From Saprospiraceae bacterium (GTDB taxonomy: Bacteria > Bacteroidota > Bacteroidia > Chitinophagales > Saprospiraceae), in NCBI GenBank assembly GCA_028282725.1, contig JANQHF010000082.1:1-64000 (forward strand): DNA of 64,000 bases. Direction: 5' to 3'. This document shows, piece by piece, positions 1-10,816 of the stretch (position 1 is its first letter; every line of letters starts with the position of its first letter). The notes below the pieces were generated by a model. It saw nothing but the letters and a program-made list of their open reading frames with translations, had not been told where the DNA came from and made no database searches. A program made the position numbers and the translations under genes.

Positions 1-150
1 CTTCCAGGATGGAATCTACTAATAATCGCGTTTCCATCTCTTTGTTTTTTTGGATAACTCTAAGGTAAGCCTTTTTGTGCATTTTGAAATACACACGACC
101 ATAGGTGTCCTAATTCATTCATTTTCAATGATTATTATCTTTGTTTCTTA

Positions 151-1959
151 GTGAAAAGCTATTTCTATACCGGTCTAATTTCCCTGGTGAGTCTGAATTT
201 GGCGATGGGTCAAATTGACTTCCTGGAATCATCGGCGAAGTACGACGTGAGACATTCATTGTCTATTCATACGATAGGCGCAGGTGTCAGCATCTATGAT
301 TTCAATGGAGATGGTCTCGATGATCTGACATTGGGATCTGACAGAGGAGCTTTAATCGGATTTTATGTAAATACCGGTAATGGTTTTCAACAAATTGTTT
401 CACTGGTAGACAATCGTGAGCAAGTCAAACAGATCAACTGGGTCGATTACGATAATGATGGTGACCCGGATCTGTATGTTGCGGCCAATGACGGGATCAG
501 CAGGCTTTACCAAAACCGGGGTGATCTGAATATGCAGGATGTCACAGAGTCAAGCGGATTGCCCTTAAATGTACATTATGGCTACGGTGCTTGTTGGGGA
601 GACTACAATCGCGACGGATGGCTCGATCTTTATTACGCATCCAAGGGAATCATTGGTGATCCGGATGCGATCAGAAGTTATAATCGATTGTTTAAAAATA
701 ACGCGGACGGCTCTTTTTCAGAACGGACATTCGAAGCGAATGCCAGCGATGATGGTAAACTTCCTTTCTGTGCTGCATTCTTTGACTACAACAATGATAT
801 GTGGCCGGACATCTATATTGCAAATGACAAACTCACGTTCAATACTCTTTTAGAAAATACAGGTCATGGTGGTTTTCTCGATGTTAGCGAAGAGACCGGA
901 TCCAATGCAAGAATGAACGCCATGTGCGTTAATCCGGGTGATTTCAACAGGGACGGATGGATGGATGTTTATGTAACCAATACACCGATCGGAAGTCAAT
1001 GTTTACAGAATTTGGGAAGTGTCGATAAGAGCAGTACGATATCATTTACAAACGTTGCCGAAGAAATTGGGATTCACTTTCCTGGTGGAAATTGTTGGGG
1101 ATCCAACTTCCTGGATACGGATAATGACGGTGATCTGGATTTGTACGTCACTAGTTCCATCAACGCACCTAAAGAGGTGTCCAGTGCTTTTTATGAAAAT
1201 ATTGAGGGATCACATTTTGACGCTCCACTGATACAAGGTTTATTGGCGGATACGACATATGGTTTTACAAATGCCATTGGCGATTTGAATAATGACGGTT
1301 TGATTGACATAGTCGTTCAAAACGATCCGCCACATCATTTTACAATTTGGGAAAACAAGACGGTATCAGCCAACAATTGGATCAAATTCAAAATGGAAGG
1401 TGTGCTTAGTAATCGCGATGGAGTAGGTGCCAGATTGGAAGCCTATACAAACGGAAAATACCAACAACAATTCACATTGTGCGGTTCAGGATTCCTTGGT
1501 CAGAATTCCTCATTCAAACATTTTGGTCTCTCGTCTGCAGCTCAATTGGATTCGTTGATCGTAACCTGGCCGACAGGACATGTTGATCGGTTTTACTCTT
1601 TAGCTGCCAATGAAGTTTATAATATTAAAGAAGGGTCGTCCACGGATGGGCAAATCGATATTGCAGAAGGAATACGGATCGTTGAGGAAAAAATTACCAC
1701 TTCAGTGGCTGAATACCTTTCAGATCAACTTGAAATTTCCATTGGCCCCAACCCAGGATGGGGAGATCTCAGGTTCGATTCAAAACAAATCATAGATGAT
1801 ATTCAGATCTATGATTCGGCAGGACAGATTCAGTCTCAATACTCAATCGGAATGTCTCAATTCCTATTGGATGTAGAGCATTTGGATGTCGGATTATACA
1901 TTCTCATTATCAACCTCAGGGATCAAGGAGTAAAGAGTTACAAGTACATGAAGCTGTAA
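151..1959 (+). CDS. Secreted FG-GAP/VCBS repeat protein with ASPIC/UnbV-like region and C-terminal T9SS sorting domain
   Basis: GTG start; repeated D-x-N-x-D-G-x-x-D motifs (DFNGDGLDD, DYDNDGDPDLYV, DTDNDGDLDLYV, DLNNDGLID); ASPIC-like 'GVGARLEAYTNGKYQQQ..'; C-terminus 'ISIGPNPGWGDLRF...GLYILIINLRDQGVKSYKYMKL' typical of a T9SS type A CTD. Confidence 0.85.
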   Translation: MKSYFYTGLISLVSLNLAMGQIDFLESSAKYDVRHSLSIHTIGAGVSIYDFNGDGLDDLTLGSDRGALIGFYVNTGNGFQQIVSLVDNREQVKQINWVDYDNDGDPDLYVAANDGISRLYQNRGDLNMQDVTESSGLPLNVHYGYGACWGDYNRDGWLDLYYASKGIIGDPDAIRSYNRLFKNNADGSFSERTFEANASDDGKLPFCAAFFDYNNDMWPDIYIANDKLTFNTLLENTGHGGFLDVSEETGSNARMNAMCVNPGDFNRDGWMDVYVTNTPIGSQCLQNLGSVDKSSTISFTNVAEEIGIHFPGGNCWGSNFLDTDNDGDLDLYVTSSINAPKEVSSAFYENIEGSHFDAPLIQGLLADTTYGFTNAIGDLNNDGLIDIVVQNDPPHHFTIWENKTVSANNWIKFKMEGVLSNRDGVGARLEAYTNGKYQQQFTLCGSGFLGQNSSFKHFGLSSAAQLDSLIVTWPTGHVDRFYSLAANEVYNIKEGSSTDGQIDIAEGIRIVEEKITTSVAEYLSDQLEISIGPNPGWGDLRFDSKQIIDDIQIYDSAGQIQSQYSIGMSQFLLDVEHLDVGLYILIINLRDQGVKSYKYMKL

Positions 1960-1977
1960 CGCCTGCTACTTGTGACA

Positions 1978-2397
1978 CTAACCGACAAACTCGATTTTTC
2001 TATGAGATCCATCGCAGTATGGTTTGTTTTCCGATGCACCGCAACGACAAAATGAACTACGGTTCAATCGAATCTCCGTATTTCCATCCTTGTCCGTGAT
2101 CTTTACGGTGGCCTTTACGATCAGGGGACCATTCTGAATGACTTCTACCTCGGTCTCATTGGAAGTAGCCGTTTCTGTCGGAGCGCTGGTTACATAACTT
2201 AAAGCACCCGATGGACATTGATCAATTTGTTTTTTAATCCGGTCACTTTCGGCTTTGTCCAATTGGATCCATGGCTTGTCCTTGGGCCGGAATACTTCGG
2301 ACAATCCATTGGCACATATGGTCGAATGTATACACTTTCCCGGTTCCCATATGACTGTGAGATCTTCTTTAGTGTACTCTTTTCTTAGATTGCTCAT
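1978..2397 (-). CDS. (4Fe-4S) mono-cluster / CDGSH iron-sulfur domain protein
   Basis: C-terminal '[17 protein letters not shown]' CDGSH motif; N-terminal '[16 protein letters not shown]...QCPSGALSY' divergent ferredoxin-like domain. Confidence 0.85.
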   Translation of the reverse strand: MSNLRKEYTKEDLTVIWEPGKCIHSTICANGLSEVFRPKDKPWIQLDKAESDRIKKQIDQCPSGALSYVTSAPTETATSNETEVEVIQNGPLIVKATVKITDKDGNTEIRLNRSSFCRCGASENKPYCDGSHRKIEFVG

Positions 2398-2520
2398 TGT
2401 ATATGTTTGATTGACGAATGCTTCTATTTCTTACAAGATATTGATATCATAACAAAAATGCCATCTATTAGTTCGCCTATGTCTCATCTTGTACTATCTT
2501 TCAGATTAAGCTTATTGCCA

Positions 2521-3894
2521 ATGAAGAAAAACGGTTTTATAACACTGCTATTCCTATTCTTGATCAATGGGATTACTCTTGGCCAGAACGGTTGGGAACT
2601 CCTTTTTAATGGAACGGACCTATCAAATTTTGAACAGCTCAACGGAAAAGCAGATTACGTCATCGAGGATAGTGTAATCGTCGGCATATCCAAAATGAAT
2701 ACGCTTAACAGTTTCCTGGCGACAAAAAAGACATACGGCGACTTTATCCTGGAATTTGAAGTTCTCGTTGACAATGGATTGAATTCTGGTGTTCAGTTTC
2801 GCAGTCAGAGTATTCCTGAATACAGAAATGGCAGAGTTCATGGATATCAATGCGAAATAGAAACGAGTCCGAGGAAATGGGCAGGAGGTATTTATGATGA
2901 AGCGAGGAGAGCATGGCTTTATCCATTAAGCAGAAATGCGAAAGGAAGAAATGCGTTCGTACCCGGTCAATGGAATCATTATCGAATAGAGGCTATTGGA
3001 AATCACATCAGAACCTGGATCAATGGAGTGCATTGTGTCAACCTCGTGGATGATCTTACAGACGAGGGATTTATTGCTTTCCAGGTGCATAGTATCAGGG
3101 ATCAATCCCAGGATGGGAAAAAAGTGCGATGGCGCAATATCCGGATCAAGACAGATGGGCTTGAAGAGGCCAGGCTCAACCCGGATCAGGACGTAGTCGA
3201 AATCAGTTACCTCAATAACAGGCTTACAAAAGAAGAAAAAAGAAAGGGTTGGCGTTTGCTCTGGGATGGGCAATCCACCAATGGTTGGAGAGGTGCCAAA
3301 ATGGATCGCTTCCCGGAAAAGGGTTGGGTAGTTGAGGACGGCATATTGAAAGTGCTGGCTTCAGGAGGATACGAATCCCGAAACGGAGGAGACATCGTTA
3401 CAGTCGATACCTACAGCGATTTTGAATTGAGTGTAGATTTTAAGATCACAAAAGGTGCCAACAGTGGCATAAAGTACTTTGTCGACCCGGACTTAAATAA
3501 AGGTACAGGTTCTGCAATAGGATTGGAATTTCAAATTTTGGATGATCACAATCATCCCGATGCCGAACAAGGAAAGAATGGAAACCGGACTGTAGCCTCT
3601 CTCTACGACCTGATCAGAGCGGAGTCGTACAGTAAGAATGGCAGCAAGAATTTTAAGGGAGTAGGGCAGTGGAATAATGCCAGGATTGTCGTCAGGGGTG
3701 GACATATAGAACATTGGCTGAACCATGTCAAGGTAGTTGAATTTGACCGATTCAGCCAGGTATTTGCTGCCCTTGTAGAAAAAAGCAAATATGAAATATG
3801 GGAGAATTTTGGGAGATTGCCTGAAGGGCATATCCTCTTACAGGATCACGGTGATGAAGTTTCATTCAGGAACATCAAAATTCGAGAATTTTAG
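2521..3894 (+). CDS. DUF1080 (3-keto-disaccharide hydrolase-like) protein, two tandem domains
   Basis: ORF 2407..3894; ATG at 2521 gives a signal peptide [22 protein letters not shown]; two DUF1080-like units '[19 protein letters not shown]' and '[17 protein letters not shown]'. Confidence 0.85.
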   Translation: MKKNGFITLLFLFLINGITLGQNGWELLFNGTDLSNFEQLNGKADYVIEDSVIVGISKMNTLNSFLATKKTYGDFILEFEVLVDNGLNSGVQFRSQSIPEYRNGRVHGYQCEIETSPRKWAGGIYDEARRAWLYPLSRNAKGRNAFVPGQWNHYRIEAIGNHIRTWINGVHCVNLVDDLTDEGFIAFQVHSIRDQSQDGKKVRWRNIRIKTDGLEEARLNPDQDVVEISYLNNRLTKEEKRKGWRLLWDGQSTNGWRGAKMDRFPEKGWVVEDGILKVLASGGYESRNGGDIVTVDTYSDFELSVDFKITKGANSGIKYFVDPDLNKGTGSAIGLEFQILDDHNHPDAEQGKNGNRTVASLYDLIRAESYSKNGSKNFKGVGQWNNARIVVRGGHIEHWLNHVKVVEFDRFSQVFAALVEKSKYEIWENFGRLPEGHILLQDHGDEVSFRNIKIREF

Positions 3895-3904
3895 AAGATA
3901 AGAA

Positions 3905-5239
3905 ATGAAGAAAACCAGAAGAAAATTTATCAAGCGAACCGGTATTGTAACAGCCGGAGCTGTTTCGGGATTAGGGAATATTTCCGCACGGAGTTATCGC
4001 AGGATTATCGGATCGAACGAAAGGATCAATACGGCTGTCGTGGGATTGAATGGAAGGGGAGGAGGATTGATGAATACCATTCTCAAACTGGAAAATTCCG
4101 ATGTCATTGCACTGTGTGATGTCGATCGTAATGTATTGGATAAACGAGTGGATCAATTAAAAGAAGAACACGATAAATCCGTATCCGTGGAGTCAGATTT
4201 CCGGAGACTCGTACAGAATCCAGACATTGATGCCATATTCATTGCTTCTGCAGATCATACACATACTCCTTTCTCGATCCTTGCCATGCAGACCGGCAAG
4301 CACGTCTATTGCGAAAAGCCACTGAGTCATAATCCGAATGAAGGAGCACTCCTCGTGATCGCTCAAAGGAGATACGGCAAATTGGTTCAAATCGGCAATC
4401 AACAACGATCCGCACCCACATCACAAATGATGATTAAGGACATTGCTGGGGGAATTATTGGAGATGTCTATGAAGCAACATGTTGGTATGCCAACAGTCG
4501 CGGAACAATTGGTGTAGGAAAGGTCACACCAGTGCCGGATCACCTCGACTGGGATCTATGGCAAGGGCCTGCGCCCAGGAAGCAGTACAGGGACAATATC
4601 GTGCATTACAACTGGCATTGGTTTAGGCATTGGGGAACCGGTGAAATCTGCAATAACGGTTTGCATGAGATGGATATTTGTCGATGGGCCCTGGGCGTCA
4701 AACATCCGACAAGTGTAACATCAGAAGGTGGCAGGTTTCATTACCAGAATGACGACTGGGAGTTTTATGATACCCAAATCGCAAGATTTGAATTTGAAGG
4801 TGGCAAATCACTTACATGGGATGGAAGAAGTTGCAACGGCATCAAGAAATACGATCGTGGCCGTGGAGTGCTGATCTATGGTACAGAAGGTAGCATTATG
4901 GTCGATCGAAATGATTACTATGTCTATGACCGCGAAGGCAATGAAATCAAACACAAATCCGAGGAAGTGCTTTCCCAGACAACTAATATTGCAGGGATCG
5001 GAGGATTGACAGATAAGCATATTCACAATTTCTTTGAGGGCATCAGGAAAGGTGAGACCTTAAACTCACCGGTAGCCGAAGCTAATTTTAGCAATCATCT
5101 GTGTCACCTGGGCAACATGGCTCAGGCAACCGGGACGAAGCTCGAAGTTGATGTGAAATCTGGAATCATCACCAATAATAAAGAAGCATTACGCATGTGG
5201 TCCAGAGAATATGCTCCGGGATGGGAATTGACAAATTAA
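3905..5239 (+). CDS. Gfo/Idh/MocA family oxidoreductase with Tat-like signal
   Basis: MKKTRRKFIKRTGIVTAGAVSG leader; Rossmann 'NTAVVGLNGRGGG'; 'GKHVYCEKPLSHN' EKP motif. Confidence 0.93.
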   Translation: MKKTRRKFIKRTGIVTAGAVSGLGNISARSYRRIIGSNERINTAVVGLNGRGGGLMNTILKLENSDVIALCDVDRNVLDKRVDQLKEEHDKSVSVESDFRRLVQNPDIDAIFIASADHTHTPFSILAMQTGKHVYCEKPLSHNPNEGALLVIAQRRYGKLVQIGNQQRSAPTSQMMIKDIAGGIIGDVYEATCWYANSRGTIGVGKVTPVPDHLDWDLWQGPAPRKQYRDNIVHYNWHWFRHWGTGEICNNGLHEMDICRWALGVKHPTSVTSEGGRFHYQNDDWEFYDTQIARFEFEGGKSLTWDGRSCNGIKKYDRGRGVLIYGTEGSIMVDRNDYYVYDREGNEIKHKSEEVLSQTTNIAGIGGLTDKHIHNFFEGIRKGETLNSPVAEANFSNHLCHLGNMAQATGTKLEVDVKSGIITNNKEALRMWSREYAPGWELTN

Positions 5240-6723
5240 ACCGTTCATTTCTGAGAAAATTTGAAAAAATACCCAGGGTCTTGCTATTCATTTTGGGGAC
5301 CTGGTTGATCTTCGGGTCGTGTAGCCCACCCAGACAAAACAACGTGGTTCTTATCCTGGTCGATGACCTTGGTTGGATGGATCTCGGCTATTCGGGAAGT
5401 ACATTTTATGAGACTCCGCATATCGATGCCTTGAGCAGGAGGAGCATGATCTTTACGAATGCTTATTCATCCAATCCCGTCTGCTCACCTACGCGGGCAG
5501 CCATCATGACCGGTCTTCATCCATCGAGGATTAACATAACAGATTGGATTCCCGGAAGGGATCCGAAAGATCAGAAATTGTTGGGTCCGCGGGATTTGAA
5601 TGAACTTCCCCTTTCCCACATAACCATTGCCGAAGCTTTGAAAACCAATGGATATCAGACATTTTTTGCAGGAAAATGGCACCTTGGAGGGGAAGGATAT
5701 TATCCGGAAGATCAAGGATTTGATTTTAATCAGGGCGGGCACGACAAGGGTGCTCCGCCGGGAGGATATTATTCGCCCTACGAAAATCCTAAACTCACTG
5801 ATGGACCCGAAGGAGAATACCTGACGGATCGATTGACGAATGAATCCATCAACTTCATTGAACATCATGGAAAAGATCCGTTCTTCTTATTCCTTTCTTA
5901 CTACACTGTCCATACACCTATCCAGGCGTCTAAACGGCATATAGAGAAATTCAAAAAAAAGCTGGAGGAGGATCCCGACCTCAGCTTACAAGTTGAAATA
6001 GACCGATCCGGACAAACCACGATGAACCAGGTGAATGCCGATTACGCCTCTATGGTTTATGCACTGGATGAAAATGTTGGAAGGCTGATCAACAAGCTTG
6101 AGGAGGAAAAACTGTATGACAATACAACTATTATTTTCACCTCTGACAATGGTGGACTTTCTACGTTGGATACATCCTGGTCGATGATCGGACCGACTTC
6201 TGTACGACCACTCCGGGGAGGGAAGGGCTGGTTATACGAGGGAGGTATACGCATTCCCTTATTAATCAAACCACCTGATTACGACCAATTTGACCGAAGC
6301 ACAGATGTCCCTGTAGTCAGCCATGACTTATTCCCGACAGTCATGACTATTTCCGGAAATGAAATACCTGAGGATGTTGTATCCGACGGTAAGGATCTAT
6401 CACCTCTATTTAGTGATCCCTACGACTTTGAGGAAAGGACGCTTTACTGGGATTTTCCCCATTATCACGGCAGTGGCTGGCGACCCGGAGGTGCTATTCG
6501 CCATGGCAGATGGAAGTTGATCGAATTCTATGAGACGGGCACTATCGCATTGTACGACCTTGATGCTGACCTGTCCGAGCAAGTTGATCTATCGGAAAAG
6601 CATCCTGATAAATCCAGTGAGCTATATCAAAAACTCGATGCCTGGAGAAAGGATATGAAGGTACAGGAGCCCATACTCAATCCTGCTTATGTGCCGGATG
6701 ATGCGAAGAGAACGGCCAATTGA
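5221..6723 (+). CDS. Sulfatase (arylsulfatase family)
   Basis: 'NVVLILVDDLGWMDLGYSGSTFYETPHID' and formylglycine motif 'NPVCSPTRAAIMTG'; ORF 5197..6723, ATG at 5221 overlapping the upstream gene. Confidence 0.93.
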   Translation: MGIDKLNRSFLRKFEKIPRVLLFILGTWLIFGSCSPPRQNNVVLILVDDLGWMDLGYSGSTFYETPHIDALSRRSMIFTNAYSSNPVCSPTRAAIMTGLHPSRINITDWIPGRDPKDQKLLGPRDLNELPLSHITIAEALKTNGYQTFFAGKWHLGGEGYYPEDQGFDFNQGGHDKGAPPGGYYSPYENPKLTDGPEGEYLTDRLTNESINFIEHHGKDPFFLFLSYYTVHTPIQASKRHIEKFKKKLEEDPDLSLQVEIDRSGQTTMNQVNADYASMVYALDENVGRLINKLEEEKLYDNTTIIFTSDNGGLSTLDTSWSMIGPTSVRPLRGGKGWLYEGGIRIPLLIKPPDYDQFDRSTDVPVVSHDLFPTVMTISGNEIPEDVVSDGKDLSPLFSDPYDFEERTLYWDFPHYHGSGWRPGGAIRHGRWKLIEFYETGTIALYDLDADLSEQVDLSEKHPDKSSELYQKLDAWRKDMKVQEPILNPAYVPDDAKRTAN

Positions 6724-6763
6724 AAAGAAGCTCTGTCTTACTTAAGGCTTATTCATATATTAG

Positions 6764-7969
6764 ATGGTATTGCATGATTCATCCTCACTTACTTTGAAAA
6801 GACTGAAGCAGACATGGCGATGGTACGGACCTGAAGATCCCGTAAGTTTGTGGCATATCAGACAAGCTGGGGCCACAGGAGTGGTCACGGCCTTGCATTA
6901 CATACCGAATGGAGCAATTTGGCCGATCAATGAAATTCGTTCAAGAAAATCCGAGATTGAGGAAGCCGGACTTGAATGGTCGGTAGTCGAAAGTGTACCG
7001 GTCCATGAGGATATCAAAAGAAGAACAGGTCAATGTGATCTTTACATAGATCATTATAAAAGCACGGTCAGAAATCTGGCTGCGTGTGGAATCTCAATCA
7101 TCACGTACAACTTTATGCCTGTCGTAGACTGGACGCGGACCGACCTGGCATTTCAACTCCCCGATAGATCATTGGCATTGAGATTTGAAAAAGCTGCCTT
7201 TGCTGCCTTTGACTTATTCATTTTACAAAGACCCGGGGCTGAGCATGATTACAACGAATCTGAGATCAAGTCTGCTCAGAATCGATTTAAAGAAATGGAT
7301 AAAGAGGAGATCAGGCGGCTCACTGAGTACATCATTGCCGGTCTTCCTGGTGGAACCACGGAAGGCAGTGCATCACTTCAGGAATTTCAGAATCTCCTGG
7401 ACAGTTATCAGTCCGTTGATGGAGAAATATTGAGGGATAATCTGATTCACTTTCTGAAAGAGATGATTCCGGTGGCCGAAGAGGCAGGAGTTAAGATGGC
7501 TCTACATCCTGATGATCCTCCCTTCCCACTGCTCGGACTACCCAGGGTTGTCAGTACGGGAGAAGACCTGAAGGCCATTATGGATGCTGTTGATTCCAAT
7601 AGCAATGGACTTTGTTTTTGTTCGGGATCACTTGGTGTCAGACCGGACAACGACCTGCCCAGGATGATTCGGACCTTTGGTCACAGAATCCATTTTGTTC
7701 ATTTGAGATCCACACGGCGAGATAATGAAGGCAACTTTTTTGAAGCAAGTCACCTGGATGGTGATGTAGACATGTACGAAGTGTTGAAAGCACTTTTGGA
7801 AATACAAAAAGACCATCGCGAATCAATTCCGATGAGACCGGATCACGGACATCAAATGCTTGATGATTTGCATAAGAAGACTAATCCCGGATACTCTGCC
7901 ATCGGCAGGTTAAAAGGCCTGGCTGAGTTAAGGGGTTTGGAACTAGGAATTATTCGCAGTATGACATGA
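6764..7969 (+). CDS. uxuA: Mannonate dehydratase
   Basis: '[41 protein letters not shown]' and '[12 protein letters not shown]...[20 protein letters not shown]' typical of UxuA. Confidence 0.95.
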   Translation: MVLHDSSSLTLKRLKQTWRWYGPEDPVSLWHIRQAGATGVVTALHYIPNGAIWPINEIRSRKSEIEEAGLEWSVVESVPVHEDIKRRTGQCDLYIDHYKSTVRNLAACGISIITYNFMPVVDWTRTDLAFQLPDRSLALRFEKAAFAAFDLFILQRPGAEHDYNESEIKSAQNRFKEMDKEEIRRLTEYIIAGLPGGTTEGSASLQEFQNLLDSYQSVDGEILRDNLIHFLKEMIPVAEEAGVKMALHPDDPPFPLLGLPRVVSTGEDLKAIMDAVDSNSNGLCFCSGSLGVRPDNDLPRMIRTFGHRIHFVHLRSTRRDNEGNFFEASHLDGDVDMYEVLKALLEIQKDHRESIPMRPDHGHQMLDDLHKKTNPGYSAIGRLKGLAELRGLELGIIRSMT

Positions 7970-7981
7970 AAAAATATTACG

Positions 7982-8764
7982 ATGGATCTCAACATAAGCA
8001 ATAAGGTATATATCGTAACCGGCGGTTCTAAAGGTATCGGCGAAGGGATTACACGAGCAATTCATTCTGAGGGAGGAAAGGTGGTTATTGCGACCCGGTC
8101 TGATGGTCCGGTTACCGAAAATCTCGTATCGGAATTAAATAGTAACGGTTCCTGCCATGCCATCATCGGGGATCTCCAGGACACTGATCAATGTAAAAGA
8201 GTCATTGATGAGACGGTAGAGGTTTATGGACAAATCGACGGCATCGTGAATAATGCTGGCATGAATGACGGCGTGGGCCTGGAAGACGGACCAGTTAAAT
8301 TTCGTGCATCCATTCATCTGAATCTCTTTCACTACTATGACCTTGTGCACTATGCGTTGCCGCATCTAAAGAAATCGAAAGGCTCCATTGTAAATATAAG
8401 CTCTAAAGTTGCTTTGACAGGTCAGGGGAAAACTTCGGGATATGCCGCCGCGAAAGGTGCACAGCTTGCATTAACCCGGGAATGGTCGGCAGAGTTATTG
8501 CCGTATTCCATCAGGGTCAATGCCATACTTCCCGCTGAAGTAATGACCCCCTTATACCGCAAATGGTTAGATCATTCTTTTGACAATCCCGATTCGAAGG
8601 AAGCGGAGATTGTTGCCAAAATCCCGTTGGAAAACCGCATGACTACCAAGGAAGAGATCGCAGCCATGGCCGTCTTCCTGTTATCGGATAAGTCCAGTCA
8701 TACCACAGGTCAATTTATGATCGTAGATGGGGGATATGTTCATTTGGACAGGTCGCTTACTTAG
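7982..8764 (+). CDS. SDR family oxidoreductase (sugar or uronate dehydrogenase candidate)
   Basis: TGGSKGIGEGI, NNAG, YAAAKGA and C-terminal 'TTGQFMIVDGG' SDR motifs. Confidence 0.93.
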   Translation: MDLNISNKVYIVTGGSKGIGEGITRAIHSEGGKVVIATRSDGPVTENLVSELNSNGSCHAIIGDLQDTDQCKRVIDETVEVYGQIDGIVNNAGMNDGVGLEDGPVKFRASIHLNLFHYYDLVHYALPHLKKSKGSIVNISSKVALTGQGKTSGYAAAKGAQLALTREWSAELLPYSIRVNAILPAEVMTPLYRKWLDHSFDNPDSKEAEIVAKIPLENRMTTKEEIAAMAVFLLSDKSSHTTGQFMIVDGGYVHLDRSLT

Positions 8765-9110
8765 TTTCAATCAAAATCAAAATCAAAATTCAGAACCCAA
8801 AATTCAGCATTCAAAACTTGCCGATGTCATCCTGTACTTTCGCAATGCGAATCGTCGGGACTAATTCACCACAGATTAGCATAGATATCAATCGTTTGCT
8901 CATGAAGGCCTCGCTCATGCGGCCTGATATGCCTGCCCGCAAGAACTCATCTCGCCATAGGCGGAGCAAGCGCCCACCTTAGAAGTTGAACGATGGATAC
9001 TTCAACTGAAAACTATAACTGAAAATTCAAAATTCAAAACTCAAAATTTATAATTCACCACAGATTGACACAGATTAGCACAGACATAAATTCAAAACTA
9101 ACCAACACAC
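8765..9110. repeat. Intergenic simple and direct repeats (AAAATTCAAAAC-type; CACCACAGATT..ACACAGATTAGCACAGA)
   Basis: TCAAAATCAAAATCAAAATTCAG near 8770; 'caccacagattagca' near 8868 and 'caccacagattgacacagattagcacagac' near 9057; 'aaaattcaaaattcaaaactcaaaattt' near 9020. Confidence 0.55.
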
Positions 9111-10421
9111 ATGTCCACTAAGATTCCCATAGTTCCCAAGGAATTGATCATTCCATTTATTTTGATTACCTCGCTTTTTGCTTTGTGGGGATTTGCCAAT
9201 GACATTACCAATCCCATGGTAAGTGCCTTTAAAAAGGTCTTGGAACTGAACAACACCCAGGCTTCATGGGTCCAAATGGCTTTTTATGGAGGATACTTTA
9301 CAATGGCCCTGCCGGCAGCCATCTTTGCTAAGAAATACTCCTATAAAAAAGGAATCCTCCTTGGCTTGATTTTGTACGCGTCAGGGGCCTTGCTCTTTTA
9401 TCCTGCCGCTGCATATGAGCAATTCACATTCTTTCTCCTGGCATTGTATATCCTAACATTTGGTCTTGCCTTCCTGGAGACTACCGCCAATCCCTTCATC
9501 CTGTCCATGGGGCCATCGGAAACAGCAACTCAGAGATTGAACCTGGCACAGGCATTCAATCCGATAGGTGCCCTTGCCGGTTTGTATGCCGCACAGACAT
9601 TCATATTGGGTTCCCTTCAATCAGATGACCTCAATGAAAATGGGCAAGTCATTTATGACTCATTGTCAGAGACAGCCAAAGCTTCTATCAGGACTGCCGA
9701 TTTAATGGTGATCAGAAATCCCTATGTTATGCTTGGATTGGCGGTTATTGGTATCCTGATCCTGATTGCCATCGTTCGAATGCCGGAAAAAAAGGAAGAG
9801 GATAGTGGAGAAGGACTCTACTCCGCGATCAAAAGGATCTTTCAGGGAAAGAAATTCAGGGAAGGAGTGATTGCTCAAATGTTTTATGTAGGTGCTCAAA
9901 TCATGTGTTGGACATATATCTATCAGTACGCCGAGACGCTGGGCATAGACAACAGATCAGCAGTACCTTATGCCATGGCTGCCCTGGGCATTTTCCTCGT
10001 CGGGCGATGGGTATGTACCTTTCTTTTACGATACATCGACGCCGGTAAGTTGTTGACGATCTTTTCTTTTATGGCCATGGTATTTACACTTGGCACCATC
10101 TTTATCGAGGGAATGATTGGTCTCTATAGCCTGGTCATGATATCGTTTTGTATGTCACTCATGTTTCCGACGATTTATGGAATAGCACTGGACGGAATGG
10201 GAGATGATGCCAAGTATGGAGCTGCTTTCCTCGTTATGGCAATTGTGGGTGGGGCTATCATGCCATTAGCCCAGGGTATGATCCTTGATCTTGGAGGCCT
10301 CGGATACGCGGACACGCGTGTCTTTGGAGTTCCCGAAGTCAACTTTTCATTTGTCCTGCCGCTGTTTTGCTTTGTTGTTATTGCTACATACGGAATTCGT
10401 GTATTTAAAAAGTTGATATAA
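9111..10421 (+). CDS. fucP: L-fucose:H+ symporter-like MFS permease
   Basis: 'FALWGFANDITNPMVSAFKKVLELNNTQASWVQMAFYGGYFTMALPAAIFAKKYSYKKGI' is characteristic of FucP. Confidence 0.92.
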   Translation: MSTKIPIVPKELIIPFILITSLFALWGFANDITNPMVSAFKKVLELNNTQASWVQMAFYGGYFTMALPAAIFAKKYSYKKGILLGLILYASGALLFYPAAAYEQFTFFLLALYILTFGLAFLETTANPFILSMGPSETATQRLNLAQAFNPIGALAGLYAAQTFILGSLQSDDLNENGQVIYDSLSETAKASIRTADLMVIRNPYVMLGLAVIGILILIAIVRMPEKKEEDSGEGLYSAIKRIFQGKKFREGVIAQMFYVGAQIMCWTYIYQYAETLGIDNRSAVPYAMAALGIFLVGRWVCTFLLRYIDAGKLLTIFSFMAMVFTLGTIFIEGMIGLYSLVMISFCMSLMFPTIYGIALDGMGDDAKYGAAFLVMAIVGGAIMPLAQGMILDLGGLGYADTRVFGVPEVNFSFVLPLFCFVVIATYGIRVFKKLI

Positions 10422-10430
10422 TCTAAGTCT

Positions 10431-10787
10431 ATGGATACAAGACGTTATTGCCTGACTTGTGATCTCAAGGATGATCCGCAACTAATAGAAGAATACAAGA
10501 CCTATCACAAGCCTGGAAATGTATGGCCTGAAATCACACAAAGCATTAAAGCTGCCGGTGTCGAAGACATGCAAATATTTCTTTCTGCCCATCGAATGTT
10601 CATGATTATAGAAGTCAACGATTCATTTTCTTTCGAGCAAAAATCCCGGATGGACAATGAAAACCAAAAGGTCAGGGAATGGGAAGAAATCATGTGGCAG
10701 TTTCAACAGGCATTACCCTGGGCCAGGGAAGGAGAAAAATGGATCTTGATGGAACAAATATTCCAGCTTGATGCTGGTGAGTCCTGA
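10431..10787 (+). CDS. L-rhamnose/L-fucose mutarotase family protein
   Basis: 'YCLTCDLKDDPQLIEEYKTYHKPGNVWPEITQSIKAAGVEDMQIFLSAHRMFMIIEV' RhaM/FucU-like. Confidence 0.88.
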   Translation: MDTRRYCLTCDLKDDPQLIEEYKTYHKPGNVWPEITQSIKAAGVEDMQIFLSAHRMFMIIEVNDSFSFEQKSRMDNENQKVREWEEIMWQFQQALPWAREGEKWILMEQIFQLDAGES

Positions 10788-10816
10788 ATTCATCTGTAAG
10801 CCTGATCTTCCGACCA

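Noticed and set aside
569-853. Short alternative-frame ORFs within the VCBS gene (569-853, 1019-1231, 1610-1795)
   Set aside because: Fully nested in a gene with clear repeats; no independent start or coding signals.
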